From Polaribacter sargassicola (GTDB lineage: Bacteria > Bacteroidota > Bacteroidia > Flavobacteriales > Flavobacteriaceae): DNA of 64,000 nucleotides. The stretch is from positions 310,001-374,000 of the forward strand of contig NZ_JAHDAU010000001.1 in NCBI RefSeq assembly GCF_021991835.1, in the 5' to 3' direction. Of this stretch, positions 27,581-38,799 are shown one piece after another. Numbering within the stretch: the first letter of the stretch is position 1; each line of letters begins with the position of its first letter. The notes beneath the pieces are model-generated. The model was given only the letters and a program-made list of their open reading frames with translations, made no database searches and was not told where the DNA came from. Both the position numbers and the translations under genes were made by a program.

Positions 27581-28627
27581 ATGGAATATTTATTTGTTGC
27601 TGTTTTATCTCAAACATTAATCGCTATTTTTCTTTTTAAAGATGATTTAGTTCAGAAAAATACCGAAAAGATTCTCTGGTTTTTACTCATAAATTCTGCA
27701 TGTATACTAATTTTAAAATTTGGTTTTCTAATTTTTGAGGAAAATGTACTTTTTAAATCGTATTCTCCTTCTATTACAATGGTTTCTCCTCCATTATTGT
27801 ACGTTTACATAAAAAGTGTTCTATCAGGTAAAATAATGCCTAAAAACAAACAAATACCACATTATTTACCCAGTATATTATTTACAATTTACTTTATAAT
27901 TGTTGGTTGTAATATTGTTTTTAACAAAGATTATAGCTGGATAATGCCTTATAAGAAAGTGTATGACATCTGTTATTTTACAATTGTAGTATTATATTTT
28001 AGTACCTGTTTGTATCTAATTTATAAAAGTAAAAACAACAACCTTTCTTGGTTAAAGTACCCTATTATTTTGTGGCTTTTAAGTATTTTAATTTTATACT
28101 CTGGTAAAATAGGTATTATACCAAAATTAATTACAGTTTTTTTAGTTACAAATTTATTGGGCTTTATAATTTTCTTAATTATTTTTCTAAAAAAAAGATA
28201 TCAAGATAAACTAAATGAAGCTATTGTTCTATCTGAAAAAACGGTCAAAGTTAACAGCCCTAAGTATGAAAAGTCTACCTTAAAGGAAGATCAAAAAATA
28301 GAAATTTTAAAAACTTTAAAAGAATATATGGTTACTAAAAAACCATATTTAAAACACGATTTATCCTTAACAAAATTAGCAGAAGAATTAAAAACCTCTA
28401 AACATAATATTACAGAAGTTTTAAATCAGAATTTAAATAAAAAATTTTTCCTTTTTATAAATGAGTATCGTGTAGAAGAAGCTAAAAAAAGAATGAAAAC
28501 TTTCGATAACGAAAATCTAAATTTAATAGCTCATTTTTCTGGTTTTAAATCTAAAACAACTTTTATAAAATATTTTAAAGAAATTACAGGTGTTACTCCT
28601 TCCGAATACCGTAAAAACATAAAATAA
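27581..28627 (+). CDS. Membrane-anchored AraC-family regulator
   Basis: A 348-residue protein. The first ~210 residues contain about six hydrophobic helices (for example YLFVAVLSQTLIAIFLF and LLGFIIFLIIFLKK). The C-terminal ~100 residues are an AraC-type DNA-binding domain with LTKLAEELKTSKHNITEVLN and FKSKTTFIKYFKEITGVTPS. This architecture is common in Flavobacteriaceae and suggests control by a signal in the membrane. It lies just upstream of a TonB receptor and two PI-PLC lipoproteins, which it probably regulates (inference). Confidence 0.85.
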   Translation: MEYLFVAVLSQTLIAIFLFKDDLVQKNTEKILWFLLINSACILILKFGFLIFEENVLFKSYSPSITMVSPPLLYVYIKSVLSGKIMPKNKQIPHYLPSILFTIYFIIVGCNIVFNKDYSWIMPYKKVYDICYFTIVVLYFSTCLYLIYKSKNNNLSWLKYPIILWLLSILILYSGKIGIIPKLITVFLVTNLLGFIIFLIIFLKKRYQDKLNEAIVLSEKTVKVNSPKYEKSTLKEDQKIEILKTLKEYMVTKKPYLKHDLSLTKLAEELKTSKHNITEVLNQNLNKKFFLFINEYRVEEAKKRMKTFDNENLNLIAHFSGFKSKTTFIKYFKEITGVTPSEYRKNIK

Positions 28628-28840
28628 TTACAATAAAAAAACAAGGTGTTTTTTTATTTACACTTTCATAACATTAGCTTAATAACACATAACTTACTGA
28701 TTTTAAACAAAATAAAAGAACGTTCCGTTTAGTTTAAACTCTTTCATGTTCAGACCAAACACATTGAACTTTTATCTTGAGATTTATTTTTTTATTTGCC
28801 GCATCAGTTAAACCAAAATAAAAAACTACAATCAAAAAAA

Positions 28841-31699
28841 ATGAAACAAAGTACAAAACATCAGTTTTTATTAACAGTTTCTTTTCTGTTAATATCTTAT
28901 TTTTCCTTTGCTCAAGGATTAAAAATAAGTGGAACCATAGCAGATGAAATAGATGTATTACCAGGTGCATCTGTTTATTTAAAAGGTACTACTTTAGGTA
29001 CAACTACAGATTTTTCTGGAGAATTTAATTTTTATACCACAACTACAGGTAAACAAACTTTAATTATTTCTTACATAGGTTATAAAACTAAAGAGATTGT
29101 TATCACCCTTAAAGATGGAGAAAACCTTAATTTAGGAACAATTAAAATTCTAGGAACAGAAAATGCTCTTGATGAAATTATTGTAAAAGGAAATTATTTT
29201 CCAACTCAGGTTAAAGCTTTAAACATGAAAAAGAAAAGCTTAGCAATTACAGAAGTTATTGCTGCCGATGCAATTGGTAAATTACCAGACCGTAATGCTG
29301 CAGAAGCTGTACAACGTATGCAAGGGGTTTCTATAGAAAGAGATATGGGAGAAGGAAGACGTGTTATTGTACGTGGTGCACCAACACATTGGACTTCTAC
29401 AGTTTTAAACGGAAATAGATTACCAAGTGCCGGTGGTGCAAGTGATGAGCGTTATACTCAATTAGATGTTTTTCCTACAGAATTAATTCAATATGTACAA
29501 TTAAGCAAGGCTTTAACACCAGATATAGATGGTGATGCTATTGGAGGTTCTATGAATTTTATCACAAAATCTTCACCAAATAAACAAACAATTAGCGCAA
29601 CAGTTGCAGGTGGTTACAATACTAGAGCAGATGACCCTTCTTATAATGCTTCTTTTGTTTATGGAGATAGAATAAATGATAAGTTTGGTTTTATAGCTTC
29701 TGCTGTAATTTGGGATAGAAGAGCTGGTATTAATCAATACAGAGTTGATTATGATTTTTCTAATACAGATGCACAACAAGCTTACGGAATTAATACTTTA
29801 CAATTAAGAGATTATTTGGCAAGACGTGTAACTACTGGTTACAATTTAGCTATGGATTACAAAATAACACCAAATAGCAAAATCTATTTTAAAGGACTAT
29901 ATTCTAACTATTTAGACCAACAAAACGTAAGAGAAACTTACTTTAATTTCCATCAAAATAATGTACAATATCAAGCTCGTCACGCAGATTATGTTACAGA
30001 TTTATATTCTTTAAAATTAGGTGGAGAGTTTAACTTAACAGATCGTTTAAGTTTAGATGCTGCAATACAAACAGCTTCATCAAAATTTAAATTAGACTCG
30101 CCAGACAACTTACCAGAAAGTGAGAGAGGATACCCAATTGTAAATTTTGTACAATCTATGACTTATGGTGGTCGTGCTTCAGACGGTTTAGTGTATATGT
30201 TACAAGATTCTCCTAACAATGTTGGTAGTAAAATAGATAATATTTTACCTAATAATGAAACTGCTTTAGATCCGTCAAAAGCTCGTTTAAATCAAATTTT
30301 ATTATCAATTTTAGATAAAAAAGAAACAGATTATACAGGTAATTTAGATTTTACTTACAACGCTAACAATAAATTAGATTTAAAATTTGGAGGAAAACTA
30401 GCTCATAAAAAAAGAGATTATAACTCTTCTCTTGTAGTTAAATTACAATCTGCTTTATTAGGTATACCAGACAGTGCACCAATATTATATTTATCTGATT
30501 TAGAAAGAGAAAACACACCTTATGATGGCTCTTTTTTAAATGAATTAGGTAATACTTACAATAATGTAAAAATAGAATCAATTACAAATAATCAAATTGA
30601 TAAAATGTATACAGATGAGTTTGCTTCTCAACATGGTTTATTAACCGTTTTAACAAAAGATGCACCATCTAATGCACCAAGTTCTTATACTGCAAAAGAA
30701 AAAGTATATTCTAGTTATGTAATGGGTAATTATAAATTATCAGATAAATTAGAATTAATTGGTGGTATTAGAAACGAATCTAATCATTTAGAGTTTATTG
30801 GTTCTAAAGTAAGTACAGATGCAAATGGTGCAACGGTAGAAGAAATAAAAGAGACAAAAAAGTACAACGCATTTTTACCAATGTTACATGCTAAAATTAA
30901 CCTTTCTGAAAAAGCAATTTTAAGAACTGCATATACAAGAACTTATGCAAGACCTACTTTTAACAGATTAAACCCAGGTACACAAATTAGCGAAATAGCT
31001 TTAACTATAACAGAAGGTAATACAGCATTAAACCCAACTTTTTCTAATAATTTTGATGCTATGTTCGAGTTTTATCCAGAAGGTTTAGGCTTACTTTCTG
31101 CAGGTGCTTACTACAAAAGTTTAACAGATTATATTTATGATGATCAAAGCATTGTAAACTTAAACGGACAAAATTACATTAGATCTAGACCAGAAAACTT
31201 AGATAATGCTTGGTTATATGGTATAGAATTAGGTTTGGTAAAACGTTTTGATAAAATGGATAATTTCTTAAAAAATATTGGGGTTGAACTAAACTATTCT
31301 TACATAAATTCTGAAGTAGAAATACCAACTTATACCAATGGTGTGCAAACAGGAAGTTATAAAACTACTTTACCAGGACAAGCAAAACACATTGGAAATG
31401 TAATCTTATTTTATGAAAACAATAAATTTTTAGCACGTATTGCTGGTAATTTAAAAGGTAAATATGTAAGCTCTATTAGAAGTGCAGCTGGTCCGGACCA
31501 TTACCAATGGTTTGATGATAATTTTACTGTAGACTTTTCTTCGTCGTATTCAATTAACGACAGACTAAGAGTTTTTGCGGAAATAAGCAATATTACAAAT
31601 GCTCAAAACAGATATTACCACGGAAACTCAGACAGACCAGAAATAGCTGGATGGTCTGGTATTAGAGGTCAAATAGGTTTAAGTTTTAATATTAGATAG
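28841..31699 (+). CDS. TonB-dependent receptor
   Basis: A 952-residue outer-membrane receptor. I chose the ATG at 28841, which gives a signal peptide (LLISYFSFAQ). A CarboxypepD_reg-like domain covers about residues 30-115, the plug domain contains IGKLPDRNAAEAVQRMQGVSIERD and DGDAIGGSMNFITKSSP, and a beta-barrel ends in the aromatic/basic stretch GLSFNIR. The plug signature resembles the TonB-Xanth-Caul group, not SusC, and no SusD partner is present. It is followed after 11 nt by two PI-PLC lipoproteins, so it may import their reaction products. Confidence 0.92.
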   Translation: MKQSTKHQFLLTVSFLLISYFSFAQGLKISGTIADEIDVLPGASVYLKGTTLGTTTDFSGEFNFYTTTTGKQTLIISYIGYKTKEIVITLKDGENLNLGTIKILGTENALDEIIVKGNYFPTQVKALNMKKKSLAITEVIAADAIGKLPDRNAAEAVQRMQGVSIERDMGEGRRVIVRGAPTHWTSTVLNGNRLPSAGGASDERYTQLDVFPTELIQYVQLSKALTPDIDGDAIGGSMNFITKSSPNKQTISATVAGGYNTRADDPSYNASFVYGDRINDKFGFIASAVIWDRRAGINQYRVDYDFSNTDAQQAYGINTLQLRDYLARRVTTGYNLAMDYKITPNSKIYFKGLYSNYLDQQNVRETYFNFHQNNVQYQARHADYVTDLYSLKLGGEFNLTDRLSLDAAIQTASSKFKLDSPDNLPESERGYPIVNFVQSMTYGGRASDGLVYMLQDSPNNVGSKIDNILPNNETALDPSKARLNQILLSILDKKETDYTGNLDFTYNANNKLDLKFGGKLAHKKRDYNSSLVVKLQSALLGIPDSAPILYLSDLERENTPYDGSFLNELGNTYNNVKIESITNNQIDKMYTDEFASQHGLLTVLTKDAPSNAPSSYTAKEKVYSSYVMGNYKLSDKLELIGGIRNESNHLEFIGSKVSTDANGATVEEIKETKKYNAFLPMLHAKINLSEKAILRTAYTRTYARPTFNRLNPGTQISEIALTITEGNTALNPTFSNNFDAMFEFYPEGLGLLSAGAYYKSLTDYIYDDQSIVNLNGQNYIRSRPENLDNAWLYGIELGLVKRFDKMDNFLKNIGVELNYSYINSEVEIPTYTNGVQTGSYKTTLPGQAKHIGNVILFYENNKFLARIAGNLKGKYVSSIRSAAGPDHYQWFDDNFTVDFSSSYSINDRLRVFAEISNITNAQNRYYHGNSDRPEIAGWSGIRGQIGLSFNIR

Positions 31700-31710
31700 T
31701 TTATTTAAAA

Positions 31711-32928
31711 ATGAAAAAATTAATAACATCTCTTTTTATCGGGAGCATACTTTTAGTATGCTCTTGTAAAAAAGAAAGCTCTCAATTTTCTTTAGAAAAT
31801 AATACTATTAAAATTGATGAAACTTTAAAAATAAATCAAATACAAGTTTTAGGTACACACAATAGTTACGCAAAACCTGTAGATGAAAAAGTATTTACAT
31901 TGATGAATCCTATTTTTAAAAAATTAATGGGCCAATACAATGCAAATATGACAGATGAACAAAAAGCAAAAATGAAGGAATATCATCCAAATGAAATGCC
32001 TTTAAACGAAATGCTTAATTATAATCATCCAGATTTTAAAACACAATTAGACGCAGGTTTACGTTCTTTAGAATTAGATATTTATTACGACCCTACAGGA
32101 AACCGTTTTAACAAACCAGCTACTTACGAAATCTTAAAACAACAAGGAATTACAAATTTAGCTCCTTTTGATACTGTTGGTTTAAGTAAACCTGGTTTTA
32201 AGCTATTACACATGGCAGATATAGATTTTAGAACGCATTACCCAACTTTTAAAGGCGGATTAAAAGCACTAAAAAAATGGTCTAACAACAACCCAACACA
32301 CGCACCTATTTTTATAATGATAGAAGCTAAAGATTCTGGGTTTCCTATTTTTCCTAACTCTGCTAAAGTTTTACCTTTTACAGAACAAGCTTTTGATGAA
32401 ATGGATGCCTTAGTAAAAAACACATTAGGAAGAGATAAACTTATTACTCCAGATGATGTTCGTGGAGGTTATGCAACTTTAGAAGAAGCTGTTTTAGCCA
32501 AAAACTGGCCTTTATTAAAAGAATCTAAAGGAAAATTTATCTTTTTATTATTGCCTTCTGGTGGTGGTTTGGCTTCTAAAAGCGATTATGTAAAAAATCA
32601 TCCCGTATTAGAAAACAGAGTAATGTTTGTACAATCAGAAATAGGACAAAAACATGCTGCTTTTCTATTGTTAGACAATGCAATTGTACGTCAAACAGAA
32701 ATACAAGAAGCTGTAAAAAAAGGATATTTAGTTCGTACAAGATCAGACATAGAAACATACGAAGCTAAAACAAATGATATGACAAGAGCAAATGCTGCTT
32801 TTACAAGTGGCGCTCAAGTTATTTCTACTGATTTTTTTAGACCTGGAAACAACTATAATACAGATTATTGGGTAAAAATTCCTAACGGAAAACCAATGAG
32901 AACAAACCCAATAAACACAAAAAATTAA
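31711..32928 (+). CDS. Ca2+-dependent PI-PLC-like lipoprotein, first copy
   Basis: A 405-residue lipoprotein (signal ending LLVCSC). It belongs to the phosphatidylinositol-specific phospholipase C TIM-barrel family of the Ca2+-dependent type, which cleaves the glycerol-phosphate bond of inositol lipids. The catalytic His50 and Asn51 lie in GTHNSYAKP; Glu121 and Asp123 in RSLELDIYYD match the E-x-D Ca2+ ligands of eukaryotic enzymes; a second His lies in FRTHYPTF, and FIMIEAKD may supply another acidic ligand. All expected residues are present. It follows the TonB receptor by 11 nt. Confidence 0.85.
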   Translation: MKKLITSLFIGSILLVCSCKKESSQFSLENNTIKIDETLKINQIQVLGTHNSYAKPVDEKVFTLMNPIFKKLMGQYNANMTDEQKAKMKEYHPNEMPLNEMLNYNHPDFKTQLDAGLRSLELDIYYDPTGNRFNKPATYEILKQQGITNLAPFDTVGLSKPGFKLLHMADIDFRTHYPTFKGGLKALKKWSNNNPTHAPIFIMIEAKDSGFPIFPNSAKVLPFTEQAFDEMDALVKNTLGRDKLITPDDVRGGYATLEEAVLAKNWPLLKESKGKFIFLLLPSGGGLASKSDYVKNHPVLENRVMFVQSEIGQKHAAFLLLDNAIVRQTEIQEAVKKGYLVRTRSDIETYEAKTNDMTRANAAFTSGAQVISTDFFRPGNNYNTDYWVKIPNGKPMRTNPINTKN

Positions 32929-32930
32929 TT

Positions 32931-34172
32931 ATGAAATATTTAAACATAACAAAAACAGTTGCTGCTTTAGCAATTATTTTAACAATAAATGCTTGTAAAA
33001 AAGAAGCAACAAAAAATACAGAAAAAGAAATTTTAATAGAAAACGGAACCGTAAATCTTCCTAATAATATTAAAATAAATGAAATTCAGGTAATAGGAAC
33101 ACATAACAGCTACGCTAAAAAAAGAGATGCTGTTATTATGAACTTTCTAGATCCAATGTTTAGCAAAATGCTAAAAGGATTACAAGATAAAATGCCTGAA
33201 ATACAAAAAGAACAATGGAAAGAATTTCACCCAAACGAAATGTCTTTTAAAGAAATGATCTCTTATAGTTTTCCAGATTTTCCTACACAATTAGATGCTG
33301 GTATGCGTTCATTAGCAATTGATATTGTTTATGATCCTGAAGGAGGAAAATTTAGCAAACCTGCCGTTTATGATGTTTTAAAAGCCAAAGGAATTACCAA
33401 CTTTCAACCTTTTGATGCAACTGGTTTAGAAACTCCTGGTTTTAAAGTAATGCACATACCAGATATCGATTTTTTATCGCATTACAACACTTTTGAGAGT
33501 GCTTTAACAGATTTAAAATCTTGGTCTGACAAAAACCCTACTCATACTCCTATATTTATTATGATAGAGGCTAAAGATAAAGGAATGGCAGTTTTTCCTA
33601 ACTCGGCAGAAATTGTACCTTTTACTTCTGATGTATATGATAAGTTAGATGCGCAATTAATAAACATTTTAGGTCGTGATAAAATTATTACTCCAGATGA
33701 TGTAAGACAAGAATATGCTACTTTAAACGAAGCTGTTTTAGCTAAAAATTGGCCAACTTTAAAATCTTCTTTAGGTAAATTTATCTTTTTATTATTACCA
33801 GGAGGTGCTGGTTTAACAACCGAAGGAGCTTACATTAAAAATCATCCATCTCTTAAAGGAAGAACAATGTTTGTTAAGGCAAATGCAGGAGAACCACATT
33901 CAGGATTTTTATTGTTAGACAATGCTATTATGAGACAAAATGATATTAAAGAAGCTGTAGCAAAAGGATATATGGTTAGAACTCGTTCTGATATTGAAAC
34001 TTATGAAGCTAAAGTAAATGATATGACCAGAGCAAATGCTGCTTTTTCTAGTGGTGCTCAAGTAATTTCTACAGATTATTATCAAAAAGAAAATAATTAT
34101 GGCACAACTTACAGAGTACAAATGCCAAATAACAAACCTGTTATAAAAAACTCAAACATTTCAATTAAGTAG
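32931..34172 (+). CDS. Ca2+-dependent PI-PLC-like lipoprotein, second copy
   Basis: A 413-residue lipoprotein (signal ending LTINAC), a clear paralogue of the preceding gene and separated from it by 2 nt. GTHNSYAKK (His58, Asn59), the second His in FLSHYNTF, and FIMIEAKD are kept. However, the E-x-D Ca2+ motif reads RSLAIDIVYD: Ala129 replaces the Glu while Asp131 stays. The C-terminal half (for example YMVRTRSDIETYEAK) remains very close to the first copy. It may have altered metal use or be a binding protein. It is the last gene of the receptor-lipase operon. Confidence 0.83.
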   Translation: MKYLNITKTVAALAIILTINACKKEATKNTEKEILIENGTVNLPNNIKINEIQVIGTHNSYAKKRDAVIMNFLDPMFSKMLKGLQDKMPEIQKEQWKEFHPNEMSFKEMISYSFPDFPTQLDAGMRSLAIDIVYDPEGGKFSKPAVYDVLKAKGITNFQPFDATGLETPGFKVMHIPDIDFLSHYNTFESALTDLKSWSDKNPTHTPIFIMIEAKDKGMAVFPNSAEIVPFTSDVYDKLDAQLINILGRDKIITPDDVRQEYATLNEAVLAKNWPTLKSSLGKFIFLLLPGGAGLTTEGAYIKNHPSLKGRTMFVKANAGEPHSGFLLLDNAIMRQNDIKEAVAKGYMVRTRSDIETYEAKVNDMTRANAAFSSGAQVISTDYYQKENNYGTTYRVQMPNNKPVIKNSNISIK

Positions 34173-34195
34173 TAGTTTTGTTTATATTAAATGTA

Positions 34196-34222
34196 AAAAC
34201 CACGCAAATTGCGTGGTTTTTG
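34196..34222. terminator. Terminator between PI-PLC and rtcB
   Basis: AACCACGCAA (34198-34207) and TTGCGTGGTT (34209-34218), with A before and T after, between convergent genes. It is the same hairpin as at 27448-27468. Confidence 0.85.
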
Positions 34223-34227
34223 CAATT

Positions 34228-36142
<1,915 letters not shown>

Positions 36143-36161
36143 TTTTGTAATTGTTTATTAA

Positions 36162-36283
36162 ATTGTCACTCCGAGTGAAATTATTTGCACCGTAGAGGAA
36201 AATAATTTAGTATCGAGAAGTTTTTGAAAACTCCTGTTCTCGATACAATTTTTCATTCTTCAAAATCACTCGAACTGACAATA
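36162..36283. repeat. Dispersed hairpin repeat between prfH and the TPR gene
   Basis: The outer arms TTGTCACTCCGAGTGA (36163-36178) and TCACTCGAACTGACAAT (36266-36282) are imperfectly complementary. An inner perfect pair GTATCGAGAA (36210-36219) and TTCTCGATAC (36237-36246) forms a second stem. The TGTCA/CGAGTGA/TCGAGAAG vocabulary is that of flavobacterial interspersed repeats. It lies inside the predicted transcript and may affect processing or relative expression. Confidence 0.65.
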
Positions 36284-36287
36284 CTCT

Positions 36288-36980
36288 TTATTCTAATTGT
36301 TTTCGTAAATCATTCTTCAACTGATTTCTTTTAGTCTTAAATGATTTACTTTTTTTAATTTGTTTAAAATCAATTCCTGTAAAAACTCTAATAGGATTTC
36401 CCCTTTCTAATTCTTGATGATTTTCCCACTGATTTTTAAGCTGTTCATTTGCCTGATCTAAATTAAAACTCGCCACTTTTTCATGTAATCTTTTAATAGC
36501 TATTTTTTTATTTTGATGTTGAGATCTGCTATCCATTACCAAAACTTGTAAACCTGTTTGTATATGTTTTGCTCTAATTGCAGAATTTACTTTATTTACG
36601 TGTTGACCTCCTGCCCCTGAACTTCTAATGGCTTGAAACTGAATTTCATTTTCTTTTATGCTGATTGCTGATGAAATATCAACCTCGAAACAACCAATAA
36701 ACCAGTTTTTACGTTTGTGAAACTTTCTAAATGTTGAGGTTCCTATCCATTGAATTGTACCAAACCAGTGTTGCAAAAATTCAGCAAGTTGGTTTCCATT
36801 TAATTGAATACTTACAGATTGTATAGTACCATTTTCTATGCCTGTTTCTCTATTAAGAATTGTATAGTCAATCTTATTGTTTATCAATTCTAACAAGAAT
36901 ATTCTAAGCACTTTTGCAACTACGTATTCACATTCTGCAGGTCCTTTTCCTGCAGATATTTGTATTGTTTTTGTTTCCAT
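36288..36980 (-). CDS. prfH: Release-factor homologue PrfH
   Basis: A 230-residue relative of class I peptide chain release factors that lacks the full codon-recognition region. The peptidyl-tRNA hydrolysis motif GGQ is at residues 124-126 in SSGAGGQHVNKV, followed by the usual basic helix (DSRSQHQNKKIAIKRL). PrfH next to RtcB is an established pairing: PrfH is thought to release peptides from ribosomes damaged at the decoding centre while RtcB reseals the 16S rRNA. Here the pair is split by a TPR gene and a hairpin repeat. Confidence 0.93.
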   Translation of the reverse strand: METKTIQISAGKGPAECEYVVAKVLRIFLLELINNKIDYTILNRETGIENGTIQSVSIQLNGNQLAEFLQHWFGTIQWIGTSTFRKFHKRKNWFIGCFEVDISSAISIKENEIQFQAIRSSGAGGQHVNKVNSAIRAKHIQTGLQVLVMDSRSQHQNKKIAIKRLHEKVASFNLDQANEQLKNQWENHQELERGNPIRVFTGIDFKQIKKSKSFKTKRNQLKNDLRKQLE

Positions 36981-37047
36981 TTTTTTAATTAATTTTCTAT
37001 TAAAGAGAAGATGATATTTATTGGAACCATCTTCTCTTTTATTTACT

Positions 37048-38391
37048 TTACAATAATGCTTTTAAGATAAAATATAGAATCCAAAAGACTACTTTTAGTA
37101 CAGTTACTGTATCATAATTTTTGTCTGCAACATAAACCCCATTATCAACTATAGCATTGTAATCTGGTAGATAAACCTCCTCTTCCATTGGCTTAATTTT
37201 AGAGCTTTTAACCCATAAATCAATCAATTCCAAAGATTTTACACTTGGCTCATCATTATATTTTGCTTTTGCTTCAAAAATTTGTCTTTGTTTAAGACCA
37301 ATTTCTATGGTTGCCAAACGAGTTATTGATTTACCTATAGTTTCTTTTTGTAAAGAAAATATGGCTATGTCATTATACTTACAATCTTCATCATATGCTG
37401 CAACACAGTGATGCATTACATTACCTTCATCAAACAGCGAAATAGAATTTAATAGTTCTACTGTTATATAAACCACTGGTTTTCCATTTTCAAATTCTTC
37501 TAAATACAATGGTTTTATTCCAGAAGCTTGCCAATTTAAAACATTACCAATCTCATCTCTATAAACTCTTTTCTGCCACTCATTAGTCTGAAACAGCAAA
37601 GCTTTTTGTGTTCTACTTTTCATAGAAAACGAAGGGTTTTCTCGAAATTTATAAGCCAAAAAATCTAACATTTGGTTTAATTCAGTAGCTTTTAAAGTTG
37701 TTTCTTTTGCAAAAAACTGAACCACTGTTACCCAGAACTTTTCTTCACTTTCATTGATATTAGATAACTTAGAAAAACCGATAACTTTAGCCGTTTTTAA
37801 AGAGGCTCCAAAACCTAAAGCTTGCGCAAAACGCAATGCTTGATTGGGTTCAAAAATATCAGGAGCATTCTTAAATTCGTGAGCCATTTTACTAGTTAAA
37901 CGAATTGGTATTTGAGTCAATTCTTTTACACTTTTACCTTTACCTAATTGTATAAACCAAAGCATAAATTTTTTATCAACTCCAAAAAAAGCGTTTTCTA
38001 AGAATATTGGTGTTTCATAAACAGCAAAACTGTGTTTGATTAAAGATCTTAATTGCTCTTCTTTATCAAAACCTTTACGCTCCCAATTTTCTATATTGTT
38101 AACCATTCGATTACCAAAAGTACTTATATGAAGTAGCACCTCAACACTTTTGTAATCTCTAAGCAAACCATAACATTTTTGATTATATGTATGAATTAAT
38201 AATCTTTTAAAAGTTGCTCTTTTCCAGATGTACTTCTTCTTACTTGTTTTTCCAAAAAACTCAAGAAGCATCGTTTCTATAGTTCCTTTATAACGTGTTG
38301 GCTTGTTATTTGATTTATCTATTTTCTCAACAAGTTTTAAAAAACTATTTTCACGGATATTTATATTTTTTGTGTTCCAATTCGTTTTCAT
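37048..38391 (-). CDS. PcfJ-like protein
   Basis: A 447-residue protein. The diagnostic motif EGNVMHHCVAAYDEDCKYND (about residues 317-336) and the following SITRLATIEIGLKQRQIFEAKAKYN match PcfJ-like proteins, known from conjugative and other mobile elements but biochemically uncharacterised. The N-terminal ~250 residues are helical and basic, and the last ~20 residues (VLKVVFWILYFILKALL) form a possible membrane tail. It is the first gene of the leftward block with prfH, TPR and rtcB, 67 nt before prfH, so it probably belongs to the RNA-repair system. Confidence 0.75.
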   Translation of the reverse strand: MKTNWNTKNINIRENSFLKLVEKIDKSNNKPTRYKGTIETMLLEFFGKTSKKKYIWKRATFKRLLIHTYNQKCYGLLRDYKSVEVLLHISTFGNRMVNNIENWERKGFDKEEQLRSLIKHSFAVYETPIFLENAFFGVDKKFMLWFIQLGKGKSVKELTQIPIRLTSKMAHEFKNAPDIFEPNQALRFAQALGFGASLKTAKVIGFSKLSNINESEEKFWVTVVQFFAKETTLKATELNQMLDFLAYKFRENPSFSMKSRTQKALLFQTNEWQKRVYRDEIGNVLNWQASGIKPLYLEEFENGKPVVYITVELLNSISLFDEGNVMHHCVAAYDEDCKYNDIAIFSLQKETIGKSITRLATIEIGLKQRQIFEAKAKYNDEPSVKSLELIDLWVKSSKIKPMEEEVYLPDYNAIVDNGVYVADKNYDTVTVLKVVFWILYFILKALL

Positions 38392-38580
38392 TTTAAAGTT
38401 CTTTACGAGATGATTAACTCAGTAAAGCCACTTAATTTGGCAAATACTCTTTCTTTCAGAAAACTCATAACAATTTGTATTGCTAGAATATTCTGTTGAT
38501 AAATGCAGCTTAATCAGCTTATTTATCTATTTTTTTGAGTTTCGAACTTTTGCTTAAACTTTTTGGTAAGGCATAAAAAA
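38392..38580. other. Gap upstream of the PcfJ-like gene
   Basis: 189 bp, AT-rich, presumably carrying the promoter of the leftward RNA-repair block. I could not find a clear TAnnTTTG box on the minus strand; a near match ends GTATTTGCC around 38443. It is the first part of a 785-bp stretch without any long gene. Confidence 0.35.
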
Positions 38581-38611
38581 AATCCGAAACTTTAAATTTG
38601 CTTCGGACTTT
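38578..38611 (-). terminator. Terminator of the 28-residue-ORF unit
   Basis: TCCGAA (38583-38588) pairs with TTCGGA (38602-38607). On the minus strand the hairpin is followed by eight T. Confidence 0.8.
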
Positions 38612-38631
38612 TCATATATAATAGATAATTT

Positions 38632-38718
38632 CTATTTGTATTTGTGAAAGTCGCGAAGTAAGCTATAAAAAGAACCTAGTTCTGTTTGTATGCTTTTGTA
38701 ATGTAAATAATTAAACAT
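38632..38718 (-). CDS. Candidate 28-residue peptide
   Basis: An ORF from the ATG at 38718 to a TAG, encoding MFNYLHYKSIQTELGSFYSL followed by LRDFHKYK. It is basic, aromatic-rich and lacks a signal peptide. It sits inside a complete predicted transcription unit: promoter at 38800-38831, dispersed-repeat leader, ORF, and a strong terminator at 38578-38611. That framing is the reason to propose it, because length alone is not significant. Alternatively the unit is a non-coding RNA of about 210 nt. I do not recognise a family. Confidence 0.45.
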   Translation of the reverse strand: MFNYLHYKSIQTELGSFYSLLRDFHKYK

Positions 38719-38734
38719 TGTACTTCGTTTTTAT

Positions 38735-38772
38735 TTGAAAGACCTTTCGACTACGCTCAAGGTGACATTTCA
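38735..38772 (-). repeat. Dispersed repeat fragment
   Basis: It contains CTTTCGACTACGCTCAAGG followed by TGACA, the same vocabulary as the inserts at 12636-12660 and the arms at 36162-36283. It would lie in the leader of the 28-residue ORF. Confidence 0.5.
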
Positions 38773-38799
38773 ATATTATTTTGTTGCTTTATTGCGATG

